From assembly GCA_033002965.1 (NCBI GenBank), contig JAURVB010013266.1, positions 62,001-126,000 of the forward strand: a DNA stretch of 64,000 nt. The letters run 5' to 3'. Below are positions 49,446 through 61,355 of the stretch, piece by piece (within the stretch, counting starts at the first letter, position 1; each line of letters opens with the position of its first letter). This stretch comes from Piper betle. Its lineage: Eukaryota; Streptophyta; Magnoliopsida; Piperales; Piperaceae. The translations under genes and the position numbers were made by a program. Under the pieces are notes generated by a model. That model was not told where the DNA came from. It made no database searches and saw only the letters and a list, made by a program, of their open reading frames with translations.

Positions 49446-51059
49446 TGTTACACACTTGCTTTCTCAACTCTTTTTTTTTTATTGTTGTTATGTTTTGTGG
49501 GTTTTTATTTTCTTCTTCCCCCCTTGATTTGTGGGTTTTTTTCTTTATCTTTAATCTTCCCCTGCTCCTCCTTCTCTTTCTTGCAAATCCAAATTATAAT
49601 ATCACATGCTTGATGATTGCCTGGTCAACAAAAAAATATAGAATAAAGGGAAAATATCATAAATAACTAGATTTTAAAAAATTTTTAAAAAATAGCCAAA
49701 TTTATAAAATTATATGAAATGTGACCATTTTTAAAATTTTTATACCAATCATGACTAAATTCGATGATTTTTTATTTGAGTATCAATTTCCTGTGCCAGG
49801 GCTGGAAGAGTTTCTTACCCTAAACTTTTTCTAAAGCTGTCCGATTATAAGGACGACCTAGATTTATTGGTTTTTTTAAAGAAACTAAAATTTGATCTGG
49901 GCTGTTTGATTAAAAAGATGACCCAAATCATCGAGTCCCGCCATGGCAGGCCACTACCCACTGGGAGGAGGTGGCCGCTGCCGTTTTTAGGGTTGCTAAA
50001 CGAGCGAGTGAGTCGAGCTTAACTTGTGTTCGAACTCGACTCGGATAGTTCGAAAGTTCGTTCAAGCTCGACTAGAGATTGAGCGAGTTTTAAATATATA
50101 TGCTCAAGATCTACTCGAATATTTTTTATGTTATTCGAGCTCGATTCAAGCTCGAATAGACTTAAACTGTTTAATTTTGAGGAGCTCGAAAACAACTCGG
50201 TTGGGAGCTTGAAAATAACTTGTTTGGGAGCTCGAAACCAGCTCGTTTGAGAGCTAAAAACCAATTCATTTAGGGGCTCGAAACCAACTCAATCATAAGG
50301 TCGAAAGTAACTCGTTTAGGAGAAAATATCCAGCTACAGAGATTAAAATTAACAAAAATCGTCTATCAACATATTTATATAAATTATCTCAATAATAAAA
50401 GGTCGTTTCAAGTTACAACCATGTTTCAATATTTTTTGCAAAATACCTAAGACACCAATCAATAGTAAACGTTTCCAAAAAAATAAAATGTTTAGAATTG
50501 TAAACCCAAAATTGAAAAAAACTATCAAAAGTCTATATTTTATAACCTTCATCTATATTTAGACAACTTTTATCTAGCCTTCATCACTGGAAAAAAATTA
50601 ACAGATATCATTCATTGTGAGATGTTAAATTAAATAAAAATAAATAAATTTTGTAAAAGGAATAAATGTATTCTATTATCATCTCCAAAGAATATAGTTC
50701 ATGGGTGTATTCTAATAACTACCAAAGTCATAACAAGTTAACAACTAATAGAAGTAGATATTAAAATTTTAAACATACCCCGTGTTTGAATATATGATGC
50801 AAAACAAACTAATTGAAATAGATATTAAAGAACTCTATTTCACTTTTGGATTTGAAAAATTAAATATAAAATTAACATATAGTCGTACTTCAACTTATTA
50901 CATAAATAGTATTATAATATCAAAATATAGAAAAAATCTAAAAACACAATCATGACAAGACAAATAAGAAAAGACAACATTCACTATTAAATAGCAAGCA
51001 CTTAGAGTAACATGTATAATGTAAATCATTACCTAAGTCCTCGTCATCCTCATATTTGC

Positions 51060-53010
51060 TTTCTTCACAATATCATGGGCGTAGTCAATGTTGAGCACAA
51101 ATTAAAGCTTCAATTGTGTTCGGTTGCAAGCTGATATGATAATCACTAATAACTCTCCCACCTATACTAAAAGCAGATTCTGACGCTACTGCAAAAAGTG
51201 AAATTGCTAAAATATCCTTTGCCATGACCCCTAAGGTTTTATATTTCAATGAAACAGTTTTCCAATAATCCAAAATATCAAAATGCGCTCCATGATTAAC
51301 TTTAATTCTTTGTTCTTCAAGATATGCATCTAAGTCCGATTTATTTACATGGAGCTGCTCACGAGAATCCATGAATCTTTCAAATTCTTCCTCATCAGTG
51401 AGCATTTTATCACCACTTTCATTTTCAGGAAAGTAATCATGATGCAAACTATTTCTCAATTTGTTCTCATAGAATTTGTATACCCCTTTTAAAGCATCCT
51501 CAACCCTTTTCATTTCAGCTTGAAAAATTGACTCAGAAATGATAAATTTTACGAAAAAAATTCAACCCTTCCCAATTTATATCTTGGATCTAGGACACAT
51601 GCAATGGCTAGGACTAAACTATTTTCTGCCCAATACTTGTCATATTTATCTTTCATGCTATCAACCATTTGATAAATATGTCTTTGCCCATGAACATGAA
51701 GGTAATCTAACTTCTCTTTCACTTTTTGAAGTATGGCAAAGAATAGATTTGTTGTTGGATACTTACTCATGGAGAAAATATTAGTTGATTGATAAAATAC
51801 TTCAAGTAAGTCTTCAATCTCATCATACTTATTCCAATCCATATCAAATGGGCAACATTTAAAATTTTCATCTATACCTTTTAGATGATTAAAAGCAAAT
51901 TTTACCTCTTTTGCTGATCTTAACATTAAGTAAGTAGAATTTCAACGAGTTTGCACATCCAAATTCAACCATCTTTTACTTGATATGCCAACATGTGCTA
52001 AAGAAGTATCAAAATCTTTCATTCTAGATGTAGATCCCATGATATATTTAATTGACTTACGAGCATTTTTGATAACTCCTTTCATGTGCACCAATCCAAC
52101 TTGAACAATTAAATTAAGAATATGAGCCGAACACCTAATATGGAAAACATTGTATCTAATGGTAAACTTCGCATTAGAAGGAAAACTATCTTTAAGAAGT
52201 GTTACCATGTTATCATTGGAAGATGCATTGTCCAATATTAAGGTGAAAAATTTATCTTCAAGCCCTCAATCCATCATCAACTCACTTACCAAATTCCCAT
52301 TGCATAACTAGTATGAGGAGGAGAGAAATGACAAAATTTAAGAATCTTCTTATGTAGCTTCCAATCTGCATCCACATAATCCACTGTGAAACTCAAATAT
52401 GACTTGGTTTGCCCAGATGTCTAAGTATCACATGTAAAACAAACACTCTCTATTTCCTTCAACATATTCTTCAAAACTTTTTTTCTTCGTGATCCAATTT
52501 GATGCAATCATTCCTTATTGTGTATTGAGAGATCTTCTGATGTCTTGGCTTAAGAGCCTTACATAACATATTGAATAACTTGCTCTTTACTGATCTGAAA
52601 GTTCTTTCATCCACTATGATCAAGATGGATAAAATCTTTCTCACCCTTTCCTTATCATTCTTATAAGTAGTCACACTTGCAAATTCTAAATCCTTATCTT
52701 GATTAGGCAAGTCTGGAACAATCGCAAGTTCTTGTTGACCTTTTGTTTTCTTCTTCTTTGGGCATGTTATCAAATGCCAATTCAATTGTATAGTACAACC
52801 ACTCGTAGACTTCAAGTACTTCTTCTGACAATGCTTACATTGATTATACTCCTTTTTGTCAATATTTACACTCAAAAATTCCTTCCACGCTTTCGATGTT
52901 TTTTTTCTCTTTTCTCTATTTTTATGTTGATTTTCTTCTTCTAGAGTTGATTCTTTGTTCTTTTGATCTACTTGGGGCACTTGTGACATATTTTCTGTGG
53001 GCATAGCCAT
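51060..53010 (-). pseudogene. hAT transposase (zinc-finger BED type), degenerate
   Basis: N-terminal BED-type finger at 53010-52471 (KAWKEFLSVNIDKKEY, CKHCQKKYL, with LNWHLITC). Middle catalytic region in fragments at 52235-51942 (MDNASSNDN, HIRCSAHILNLIVQ) and 51926-51549 (FYQSTNIFSMSKYPTTN, VLDPRYKLG). C-terminal hAT dimerisation domain at 51513-51085 (FDILDYWKTVSLKYKTLG, VASESAFSIGGRVIS, TIEALICAQH). Frameshifts and stops separate the parts. After AQH two positions that are Trp in the family read TGA. The family resembles RICESLEEPER/DAYSLEEPER-like plant hAT proteins. Not functional as shown. Confidence 0.9.
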
Positions 53011-53740
53011 TAGTAATATATATAATAAAAATATTTACTTATTTTTTATAGGTCATACGAGGTATCATGACCACCATGTATTTCATATTTAATTGTCAAT
53101 GCATTTGCTAGCTAATATGTTCAAGTGCCTCATAGAACCAACTTCCTAATATTAATAATAGAAAAATATCTTTATAAAAAAATACTTTATCAAAAATAAT
53201 AGAAAAATATTAAATTAACACCCAACAATAGATGCATCGGTCAACTCACAGCCCTTTAACGAAAAAAATGATAAAAAGACCCATTAATATTTATTTTATT
53301 TTATTTATTACCTAATTCTAATTTTTAACCCATATGTAAAAAATAATAAATAATATTTCATCTTACAGGTAATTAAAAGACCATGATAGAAAATTAAATA
53401 AAATAATAATATATTTTTAATTATCATATAATTTATTTTAATACATCCATTTATTGTATATATTAATTAATTTTAATGAAATTAATGACAATTAATTTTA
53501 TTTTGATGCAACACTTCTATATCATAAATTAAGCGGTTGCAAGTTTCATATGTTATCACTTAACGGTATTAATTTGCCTAACAGCGCTAATTTTGGAAAA
53601 AAATAAGTAATATTTTTTATAAGGAAATGAAGCTAAAATTTAAGGGTAAATGATGAATTTAATTATTTTAAATGGCTAAGTGATGTTTTTTTAATGTACA
53701 CTAAAATAAAAACCCGCATGGGATCATCACAGTGGCGGTG
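53011..53740. other. AT-rich internal part of the hAT element
   Basis: Non-coding, very AT-rich DNA upstream of the transposase start, probably leader and subterminal sequence. No other signal. Confidence 0.4.
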
Positions 53741-54435
53741 GCGGATGAAGAAGGTGGTCGGGACTGGGAGAAAAATTGCACTTCAGGAATGCCAGAGAAC
53801 TTAGGCTGTAGTCTAGGCGGAGGAGGCTAGTAATGGATTGAGGGAAGGTGGTCAGAGATGATGGCTCCGGTCGGCCACAGAGATGGTGGCGGTGGCGGCT
53901 AGAAGAAGAAGGCGGCCGGGAGGAAGATAGCACTTTGGGAATGCTGGACAACTCAGGTTGCGGTCTGGGTGGAGGAGGACGGCAATGGATAAGGGAAGGT
54001 GGTTGGAGATGATGGCTATGGTTGGCCACAATGGCGGCCAGGAGAAGAAGGTGGCCAGAAGGAAGATTGCACTTTGGGAATGTCAGAGAACTCAGGCCGC
54101 GGTCCGGGCGGAGGATGGTGATGGATCAAGGAAGGTGGTCAGAGATGAAGGCTCCAGTCGGCCACAGCAGTGGTGGCTGCGGCCAGAAGAAGAAGGCGGC
54201 CAGGAGGAAGATTGTACTTTGAGGATGCCAGTGAACTCAGGCCACGGTCTGAGTGGAGGACGAGCAATGGATCGGGGAAGGTGGTCGGAGATGAAGGCTT
54301 TGGTCGGCCATAACGGCGGTGGCCGACCAAAAGACGAAGGGGGCCGGGAGAGGAAGAGTTGCACTTCATGAATGCCGGGGAAGTCAGGCCACTATTCAGG
54401 CAGGGGAGGATGGGGGGACGGTGGTCAGAGATGAA
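53741..54435 (+). repeat. GC-rich tandem repeat, ~136-151-bp units
   Basis: Units opening with GGTGGTC.GAGATGA start at 53847, 53998, 54134, 54280 and 54420, with a partial unit before the first. Each contains GAAGAAGGCGGCC, GATTGCACTTTGGGAATG-like and GGAGGA blocks. It produces repetitive frames (53958-54371 and others) without any known domain, so no gene is called. Confidence 0.85.
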
Positions 54436-55726
54436 GGTTGCCAAACGGGGGAGGCGTGGCACATATATAAGTAGAGGTCTGTTGCCCAGCCACCCAAGAG
54501 AAGATGAAACGACGCTTCGGTAGGGGGAAAATGAATGCAAGGGTAGTTTTGTAAATAAAAGTCGACTACGCTCCCGATACGTGTTAATAATAATAAAATA
54601 AATCCCAAAAATGCTACATAAAATCTAATAAAGTGCTATTCAATTAAATTAAACTAAGCCAATTTAAATTTCTTGATATTGTTTTAAAAATAACATAATT
54701 TTATATGTTTGATTTCTATTTTATGTATATTTGTTGGGCATTTATTTTTTGGGTTTTGGTTTAGTGCTTTCCTTTTTTATATAAGTATTTTTCATATCAT
54801 GTTTTCATTAAACATGGAAGAAATTTTAATATAAGTGTGCTATCCTCTATTAGTATTTTTTTCTTTTTCATATAATTATGTGATATTCTTTTACAGATGA
54901 CTATTAACTAATTAAGCTAATAACACATGGAAGAACCTTTGGGAAACTGTGATGGAAAGAGACAATTAGAAATTAGCAGTCAGAGAAGAATCCAAAAAGT
55001 GTACGTTAATGCAAAATTATATCTCATGTTATATTTTTAAATATACTTTGAGTATACAAGTGATATTATGTATATTATTATATTATATTATTGAGTCGAG
55101 TTCGAGTTATAACCAGGTTCAAGCTATAAAATTTTCTTCATCAAATCTGAGTCGTCCGATCATAAGGACGGCGCATATTAGATCTTAAGTCGGGAAGCTT
55201 TTCCTACCCTTTGCTTATATAAACTTTACCCTTTTATTTAATAATAAAAATATCTATAAAATTTATTTTTATTAATATCAAAGTAGACAATAGATAAAAG
55301 TTATAATTTTTTATATAAATAAAAAATAACTAATAAATGATAAATAGACTCTAAAATATACTATTGATGAAATAAAATGTAAAATAGTTTTTATTGAATT
55401 TTGGATGATAAAAAATAAATTAAATTTTAGATCATCAAAAATAAAAAGTAAAATAAAAAAATATTTTTTAGGTGTTTTAAATTGACATGTTTTATTAGAA
55501 ATTAAAACTTTTGTTTTATTTAACATATTTTTATTATGAATAATATTTTTTTAGAAAGGAAATTTTATTAAGTGTTTATGTTAATAAAAATAAATATTAT
55601 GAGTCAAAAATTCTTAAAATATAATTGGTTATATGTGAAATAAAAATTTAATATCTGATATAAATTTAAATTTTTAGTTACTTATAATAAAAAATATTAA
55701 AAATTTGCTATTTATGTTATTTTTTC

Positions 55727-57332
55727 TAGAATTAAATGATTGACATTATATTCAGGTTGAATCTGACTATATCAATTGATTTATGAAGTTTAGTATAAGA
55801 TAATCGCCTATTTTGGAGATGTAAATAGACAGCTTTTATAGGTTTACGCTCTTAATGTTCTTAGATTTTATGTTTGAACAATACTTAAGTTATTTTTACA
55901 ACAATTTTTTTTCCATTGTTGAAGAGTGAAAGTGTAATTACAATATGAAAAAAAAATTAAAGGAATAAAACGCTAACTTGTTAGGGCTATAGAAAAGGAG
56001 TATCGTCATATGTACTTAAATACATTCTTAGCTTCAAATGGTTGATCTTTTTTTTGCTCACGTATAATTATAAAGGTTGCTGGGGGTTCTTTTTATTTAT
56101 TTATTTATTTATTTTTGAAAATAAGTGGGAATGTCATTAACAACTTCACTGAATCAGTTGACTGTTGACCCACTATCCAGGGACTTTATAAATAAAATAA
56201 TAACCTTTTGATTAGTATATTAAGTGCCGCATAATACAAAAATCAGTCCCTATTAGCTCATAGTTTAGAAATTTAGAATTTAGACTTAATTTGACAATAT
56301 CATATATAGAGTAGAGTCGACTCCAAATTGACTCCAACTTGACTCATAATTATTTATATTTTTTCACTCCAATAAATAAAAAGTTCTAATAAAGTAATTA
56401 CATTATTCTTATCAATACTTAAAATTCATAAATAACTATTTTAACAAATTTTATTACTTGAGTAGTATAGGCTATCTGTAAAGACCTGCCTAAAGTACAA
56501 TATAATGAACTAAGCCACTTCTTTAAAAATAATTAATTAAGTTAAATATATATAATTTATTATCACTTATAAATATAATATTAACTTTGTATCTATTAGA
56601 TATGATTTTAAGTTAAGATATCTCACAGTATCTTTGGAGTTCGACTCAAAGTTATAAAATTGACTCCGAAATTTAACGGGAAGTGGAAAAAGATTTTTAA
56701 AATTATGCAAACTATTCAAGAAGAAGAATCTTTCAAAATAAATATAGTTTTAATTTTAGAATACATACACTTGTTTTCAAGTAAAAACAAAAAATTAAAG
56801 CAATACAGGAAAATAACACCTTTATCCAAAGCCACCCCTTTGTGGCAATGACACAAAGAAAAGCCAAAAATTGTGGACCATTGTGTCTCAATCATATATA
56901 TGAGTCCCAACTCAAATACCACGCTACTCTACACCCCTACATTTTCCTGGCCCACACCAATAATAATAAGTAAGTGTAAAATAATCTTATTTTTTTACCT
57001 AATATCAAAAAAGTGGGCTCCATCCAACCAAACCCACCAAGACATGTCAATGCCCAACCCCTCAACTTGATAAGGTGGGCCTAGGCCCATGGGCCTATCC
57101 AACGAACGGGTCCCCATCGAACTGGCAAGTAGACAAAAAGAGCCCTCCCCACGGCCATACCGGCCCAACCCATCATAAAGTTCGCCGGCGGCCACAATCC
57201 ACTACTTTAATACTCTTCTTAGTAGGGCCCGCCACGGAGACTACTAAACAGGGTTAAATTCAATTTAGTTCGGCTCAAAATATATATTCATTAATTGAAA
57301 TAGGGGTGTTTCTATGGAGTGAAAGGGTTAAG
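55727..57332. other. AT-rich spacer
   Basis: AT-rich, with a more balanced stretch at 56820-57260 rich in CCCAACC/GGCCCA words. No gene resemblance is found; short frames there are open on both strands. Confidence 0.45.
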
Positions 57333-58343
57333 CCATGGTTGCATGAATCGGAATCGGAATCGGAATCGGAATCGGTCTGAATCGGCCAAGAATCGGTTCA
57401 GTTGAATCGGTCCAAATTAATTTAATCGGTCATATATAATAATTTGACAATTTACAATATAAATATATTAAAATTGGGTATTGATGTTATTTTGATATTA
57501 TTCTGTGTATTATAGTTTATGATATTTTTTAAATATTTTTTAAGATTTTTTTAAATTATTTAGAATTAATTATTATTTTTGACTCGGGTTAGACTCGAGT
57601 CAACTTTTAATTACGAGAATGCCACCCTCCCCTCTCTACCCCCTGCCGCCGCCGGCGGCCCGGTCGGCGGCGAGCCTCGCGGCGGCGATGTCGGAGGATG
57701 TCGGCAGCCCGGTCGGACGAACCGTCGGCCGGCGGAATCGCGGCGGAAGCGTCGGACGGCGGAAGGTGAGTTCGGAACGGGCGCAGCGTCGGACGGCGGT
57801 GGGGTGGTCGGAAGGTCGGGCGGAGCGTCGGACGGCCGAATCGCGGCGGAATCGCGGCGGAATCGGGCGAGCGGCGGAATCGGGCGGAAGCGCGGCGGAA
57901 GCGTCGGACGGCGGAAGCCGAGTTCGGGCGGCGGTCGCAGCGTCTGCGGCGGAATCGCGGCGGAGGGCGGAGCTGAGGTCGGAATCGGGCGGCGGTGGCG
58001 TGGTCGGACGGAGCTGAGGTCGGACGGCGGAAGCGCGGCGGAGGGCGGCGGAGCGAACGCGGCGGCGGAATCGGGGGAGAGGGTTTGATTTAGGTTTTTA
58101 AATCCAAATTACCATTTTGCCCATGCTTAAATAATTTAATAAAAATTATACCTAGGGTATTTTGGTAATTTTGCAATAAAACCGATTCCGATTTAAATCG
58201 GCCGATTCCGATTCCGAGTTAAATCGGTCGGAATCGGCCGAAACTCGCCGATTCAAGGCCCGATTCGGGGCCGACCGAGTCGGCCCCGAAATCGGATCGG
58301 CGCGACGCCGATCCGATTTAAATCGGCCGATTCGTGCATCACT
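57333..58343. mobile_element. GC-rich MITE-like element, 1.01 kb, 8-bp TSD
   Basis: Flanked by GGGTTAAG at 57325-57332 and 58344-58351. Ends are inverted: CCATGGTTGCATGAATCGG on the left and AGTGATGCACGAATCGG read from the right. Subterminal DNA is packed with GAATCGG/CCGATTC words. A GC-rich cassette at 57620-58085 consists of GGCGGAATCG-like short repeats. At 57581-57622 is the TTGACTCGG..CGAGTCAACTTTTAATTACG module also seen in elements A and copy 2. The 8-bp duplication suggests hAT. Open frames in the cassette are repeat-derived. Confidence 0.78.
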
Positions 58344-58351
58344 GGGTTAAG

Positions 58352-60005
58352 CTCAACTCATTTGGCTCAAAATATTTATTTATTTATCGAGAAATATTCA
58401 AGCTCAAAATCTAATTGCGTAAAATAAAAAAACCAAATATTAATATTTAAAATGATTAATTATTTTCACGAGGATAAATAAAATAATAAAACAATTTTTG
58501 ATGGTCGACGACTTAATTTCATATTTGAGTCTTCAACCCACAACCTTTACTTATAAGTAAAGAATATTTCATCATCATTTACTTTCCTGACAATGACATC
58601 AAATCTTAAATAAAAGCTCAATATTAATTATAATATTTTAAGTTATTTTCTCCCTCTAACATTACTAAAGTTTTAAGCATAGCTCCCTAATTTATGTATT
58701 CGAATTCAAAATTCATTGTCTTCTAAATTTTGTGGTGTAAACCATTTATACATTGTCATTTAGCATAAAAGAATATACATAAAACCCCCCAAATTATCGG
58801 CTTATAACATCGAGATGAATATTAACTTGGGATTAAATTTTATGAGCCAAAATATCTAAAGCAAATCAATTTATGAGTGGGATTAAGTAAATTGAGTTCA
58901 AGCAAAGTTAAATATTATTAGACGGTAACCCGATTAATAATTAAGTTAAATCGAGAGCGAAGAGCTAAGTGAGGACATGTGAGAAAAGCAAAAAAACTAA
59001 TAAATTATCATTAGCACTTTAATCATACTTCCTAAGCACGTAGCTATCCTTAATAGAATTATTAGTTCGTTCACAAGAACACATTCGTTCCCTCCCCACT
59101 TTATCGCGATCCTCCCCTCTTGGATTCGATCTGGTTTGTCGTCCTTCGATCCTCCGTTCTTGGATTTGTTGTTGAAGCTTGTGTTGATTTGTTGATGGTC
59201 GATGAAAGCTCAGTTTTTCTCTTCTGTTTGATGTATTTTGAGGTGTGGATGCATTTTTGTGTGTTTGTGGATCTGTTGTAGTTTTTAGGTTGTGTTTTCG
59301 ATTTTCATTTGTTGTTTGGAGGAGTGGGAACGAGGAAGTGGTGTGGAATTGGTTGATTCTGTGAATAGATTGTTGACGAGGTTGCGTGTGTGGAATTGGG
59401 GCCTCAAAAAAGCTTCACTTTTGCTGATTAGTGGGTGATTTATAGCTTGTTGATCTGTGGTTGAGAAGTGATTGCATTTGTTTGGGTAGCTCGAATGGTA
59501 TCTGATCTGCATCTGGATTATATATATATTAGGTTTATTTTAACTTTTTTTGCTCTTTGATTCTGTGTTGTTTGATTTGTGTATGGATCTGTGGTTGATT
59601 TTTTGATGATGAATGAGGTTGGGTTTTTTTTTCATGTACTTGAGACATGGTTTCCTTTGTTGTGGCTGTGGATATGTTTGTCATTTCTAATTTTTTCTTT
59701 TTATGTGGATTTGTCTGTGTTGTTTGTAACATTAGTTAGCAGGTGGCAAATTGTTGACAGGGTTGCATATTTGGGATTGGTTCCTCAAAAGCTTCCATTT
59801 TTCTACTTCTGAATTTCTAGTCGATTAGTGCTTTCTAGATTTTGATCCGCGCCTGGGAAGTGATTGAATCCACTGGAGCACTTGAATCGAATCTGAGATT
59901 ATATTTGATTTTTTGAGCATTGTTTTGCTCTGGGCCTCTGAAAGAACCCAGATCGACTGTGTAGTAGATCTAGAGTGGATTTGGGTTTTGGATATTTATT
60001 GCAGT
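58352..60005. other. Spacer and kinase promoter/leader with a duplication
   Basis: AT-rich spacer to about 59080. Then a CT-rich, likely leader exon (TCCCCTCTTGGATTCGATC near 59115) and an inferred leader intron ending at CAG 60002-60004. Inside the intron two ~380-bp units are similar: ATTGTTGACGAGGTTGC..CCTCAAAAAAGCTTC at 59370-59420 against ATTGTTGACAGGGTTGC..CCTCAAAAGCTTC at 59750-59795. No coding sequence is seen. Confidence 0.5.
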
Positions 60006-60468
60006 ATGTGGAGGTTCAAGCAATTCATGCCTAAGGAACATGTAGGCCTTGAAGGCCGGACAATTGATGTTGGCAATCTCAAGATAAATGTTAGGAATGC
60101 TATTGCAGAAGGTGGATTTTCCTCTGTTTATCTTGCCCGGATGCAATTTCTTTTACCAAACAGTTTGCTCTGAAGCACATTATTTGCATGGATGAAGAGT
60201 CACTTGATTTGGTGAAAAAGGAGATTTCGGTGATGAATTGTATTGAAGGCCATCCTAATGTCGTCACACTTCATGCCTCGACAATCTTTGACATGGGCCG
60301 GACGAAGGAAGCTTATCTTGTGATGGAATTTTGCGAGAAGTCATTGGTGGGCGTGCTGGATAGCAGAGGAGCTGGATACTTTGAGGAGAAACAAGTTCTT
60401 TCAATTTTCAGGGATGTTTGTAATGCAGTGTTTGCCCTGCACTGCCAATCACCGCCGATTGCTCACAG
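60006..60468 (+). CDS. NAK/AAK1-family Ser/Thr kinase, first coding exon, one frameshift
   Basis: N-terminal part of a kinase of the numb-associated/AP2-associated family (in plants linked to endocytic trafficking by homology only). Start MWRFKQFMPKEHVGLEGRTI, then the kinase domain: IAEGGFSSVYLAR (glycine-rich loop), ALKHI (catalytic Lys), KKEISVMNCIEGHPNVV, EAYLVMEFCEKSLVGVL (hinge) and PPIAHR just before the donor at 60469, so the HRD catalytic Asp is in the next exon. One base is missing in the GG at 60139-60140: the frame before it reads to a stop, and adding one base joins ARD to the following KQFALKHI. The remaining exons are not found before the window end; a copia element occupies the intron. 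Confidence 0.85.
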
Positions 60469-60717
60469 GTAAACAAATCTCGTTCCTATTTTGTTGAGTT
60501 TTATATGCATTGAATAAATTATTCATATGATAGATTTAGTCCAAATGTCCAAATGATCTGTGAAAGCTTTGCCACCTTCATTAAGAATTGCATTTAATGC
60601 TAGACAGTGAGGTTGATGATACATTAAAGAATATTTTGTTTAAGATGTTGTTTGTGCCGATGCCCTTATCTGTAAGTTATGTGTACTTGTTATGATCTTT
60701 GTTTCAGTCTTGTCTCT

Positions 60718-60758
<41 letters not shown>

Positions 60759-61355
60759 CAGGAAGTGGAGTGACAAAAAACACCCGTGGATGAAGATGTT
60801 GAACATTTCATTGATTCAGCTTAGTGTGCTGTCAGATTGAACTTCCATCTCTTATTATATGACCACGACAGACTCCAGCTAGCTTGGTGTCGCACTGCTG
60901 AAATATTAGTAGGTAGTTTAACAGGAAAATCCATTTAATATGATCTTGTCTGAAGTTGTTTGTTTGGTAGTAATATAATGTTCAGCTCAAACCATTTGTC
61001 AAATTCAATGTTGATTTTTATTTGTTTACTGGGCATCTGTCTCACTCTTTTGGAGAGCCTAATATTGCCATCTTGGTTTGTGTTTATCATATTTCTTTGA
61101 CAAGTATTATGATATTATTTCTTTCCAAATACATGAAATTATAAAACTGGAGCAGAAGCTGCAATATGCTTGTAATATTTTGTTTGCCCCTCAAGAAAAG
61201 AAGTACCATAGTCCATAAGTCATGTTCAGCTCAAACCATTTCTCAAATACAATGTTGATTTTGGTTTGCTTTTTGGGCATCTTCCTCTTTGTAAAGCCTA
61301 ATCTTGTCAATTTGTGTTGTTTTTTATCATATTTCTTTGACAAGTATCATGATTT
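60469..61355 (+). repeat. Kinase intron with (TA)n and a 244-bp tandem duplication
   Basis: (TA)n at 60720-60755. ATGTTCAGCTCAAACCATTT starts near 60978 and again near 61222, both followed by a GGGCATCT..CTCTTT block and TATCATATTTCTTTGACAAG. The second copy is cut by the LTR at 61355/61356. Confidence 0.75.

Larger units (their letters stand above)
49988..55130 (-). mobile_element. hAT element remnant, right end lost
   Basis: Left terminus TAGGGTTGCTAAACGAGCGA at 49988, with subterminal sequence to about 50180 matching the left end of the MITE at 38475. At 55070-55130 TTATTGAGTCGAGTTCGAGT and the next bases match the corresponding right-side part of the MITE, but the last ~120 bp with the right terminal repeat are missing. 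Inside lies a hAT transposase pseudogene and a GC-rich tandem repeat. Likely a decayed relative of the autonomous parent of the two MITEs. Confidence 0.72.
49648..55726. mobile_element. Mutator-like element split by a hAT insertion
   Basis: Starts GGGAAAATATCATAAATAAC at 49648 and ends near 55726 with the inverted equivalent (CTATTTATGTTATTTTTTC). Flanking 9-mers TAGAATAAA (49639-49647) and TAGAATTAA (55727-55735) differ at one base, fitting a Mutator-like 9-bp target duplication. The right part (about 55190-55700) matches the interior of the MITE at 13430-14145. Everything between about 49988 and 55130 is a later insertion. Confidence 0.7.

Noticed and set aside
53958..54371. 137-residue frame in the tandem array
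   Set aside because: Repeats with the DNA units and has no domain; frames are open on both strands.
57579..58088. 169-residue Gly/Arg-rich frame
   Set aside because: Made of GGCGGAATCG-type short repeats inside a MITE-like element.
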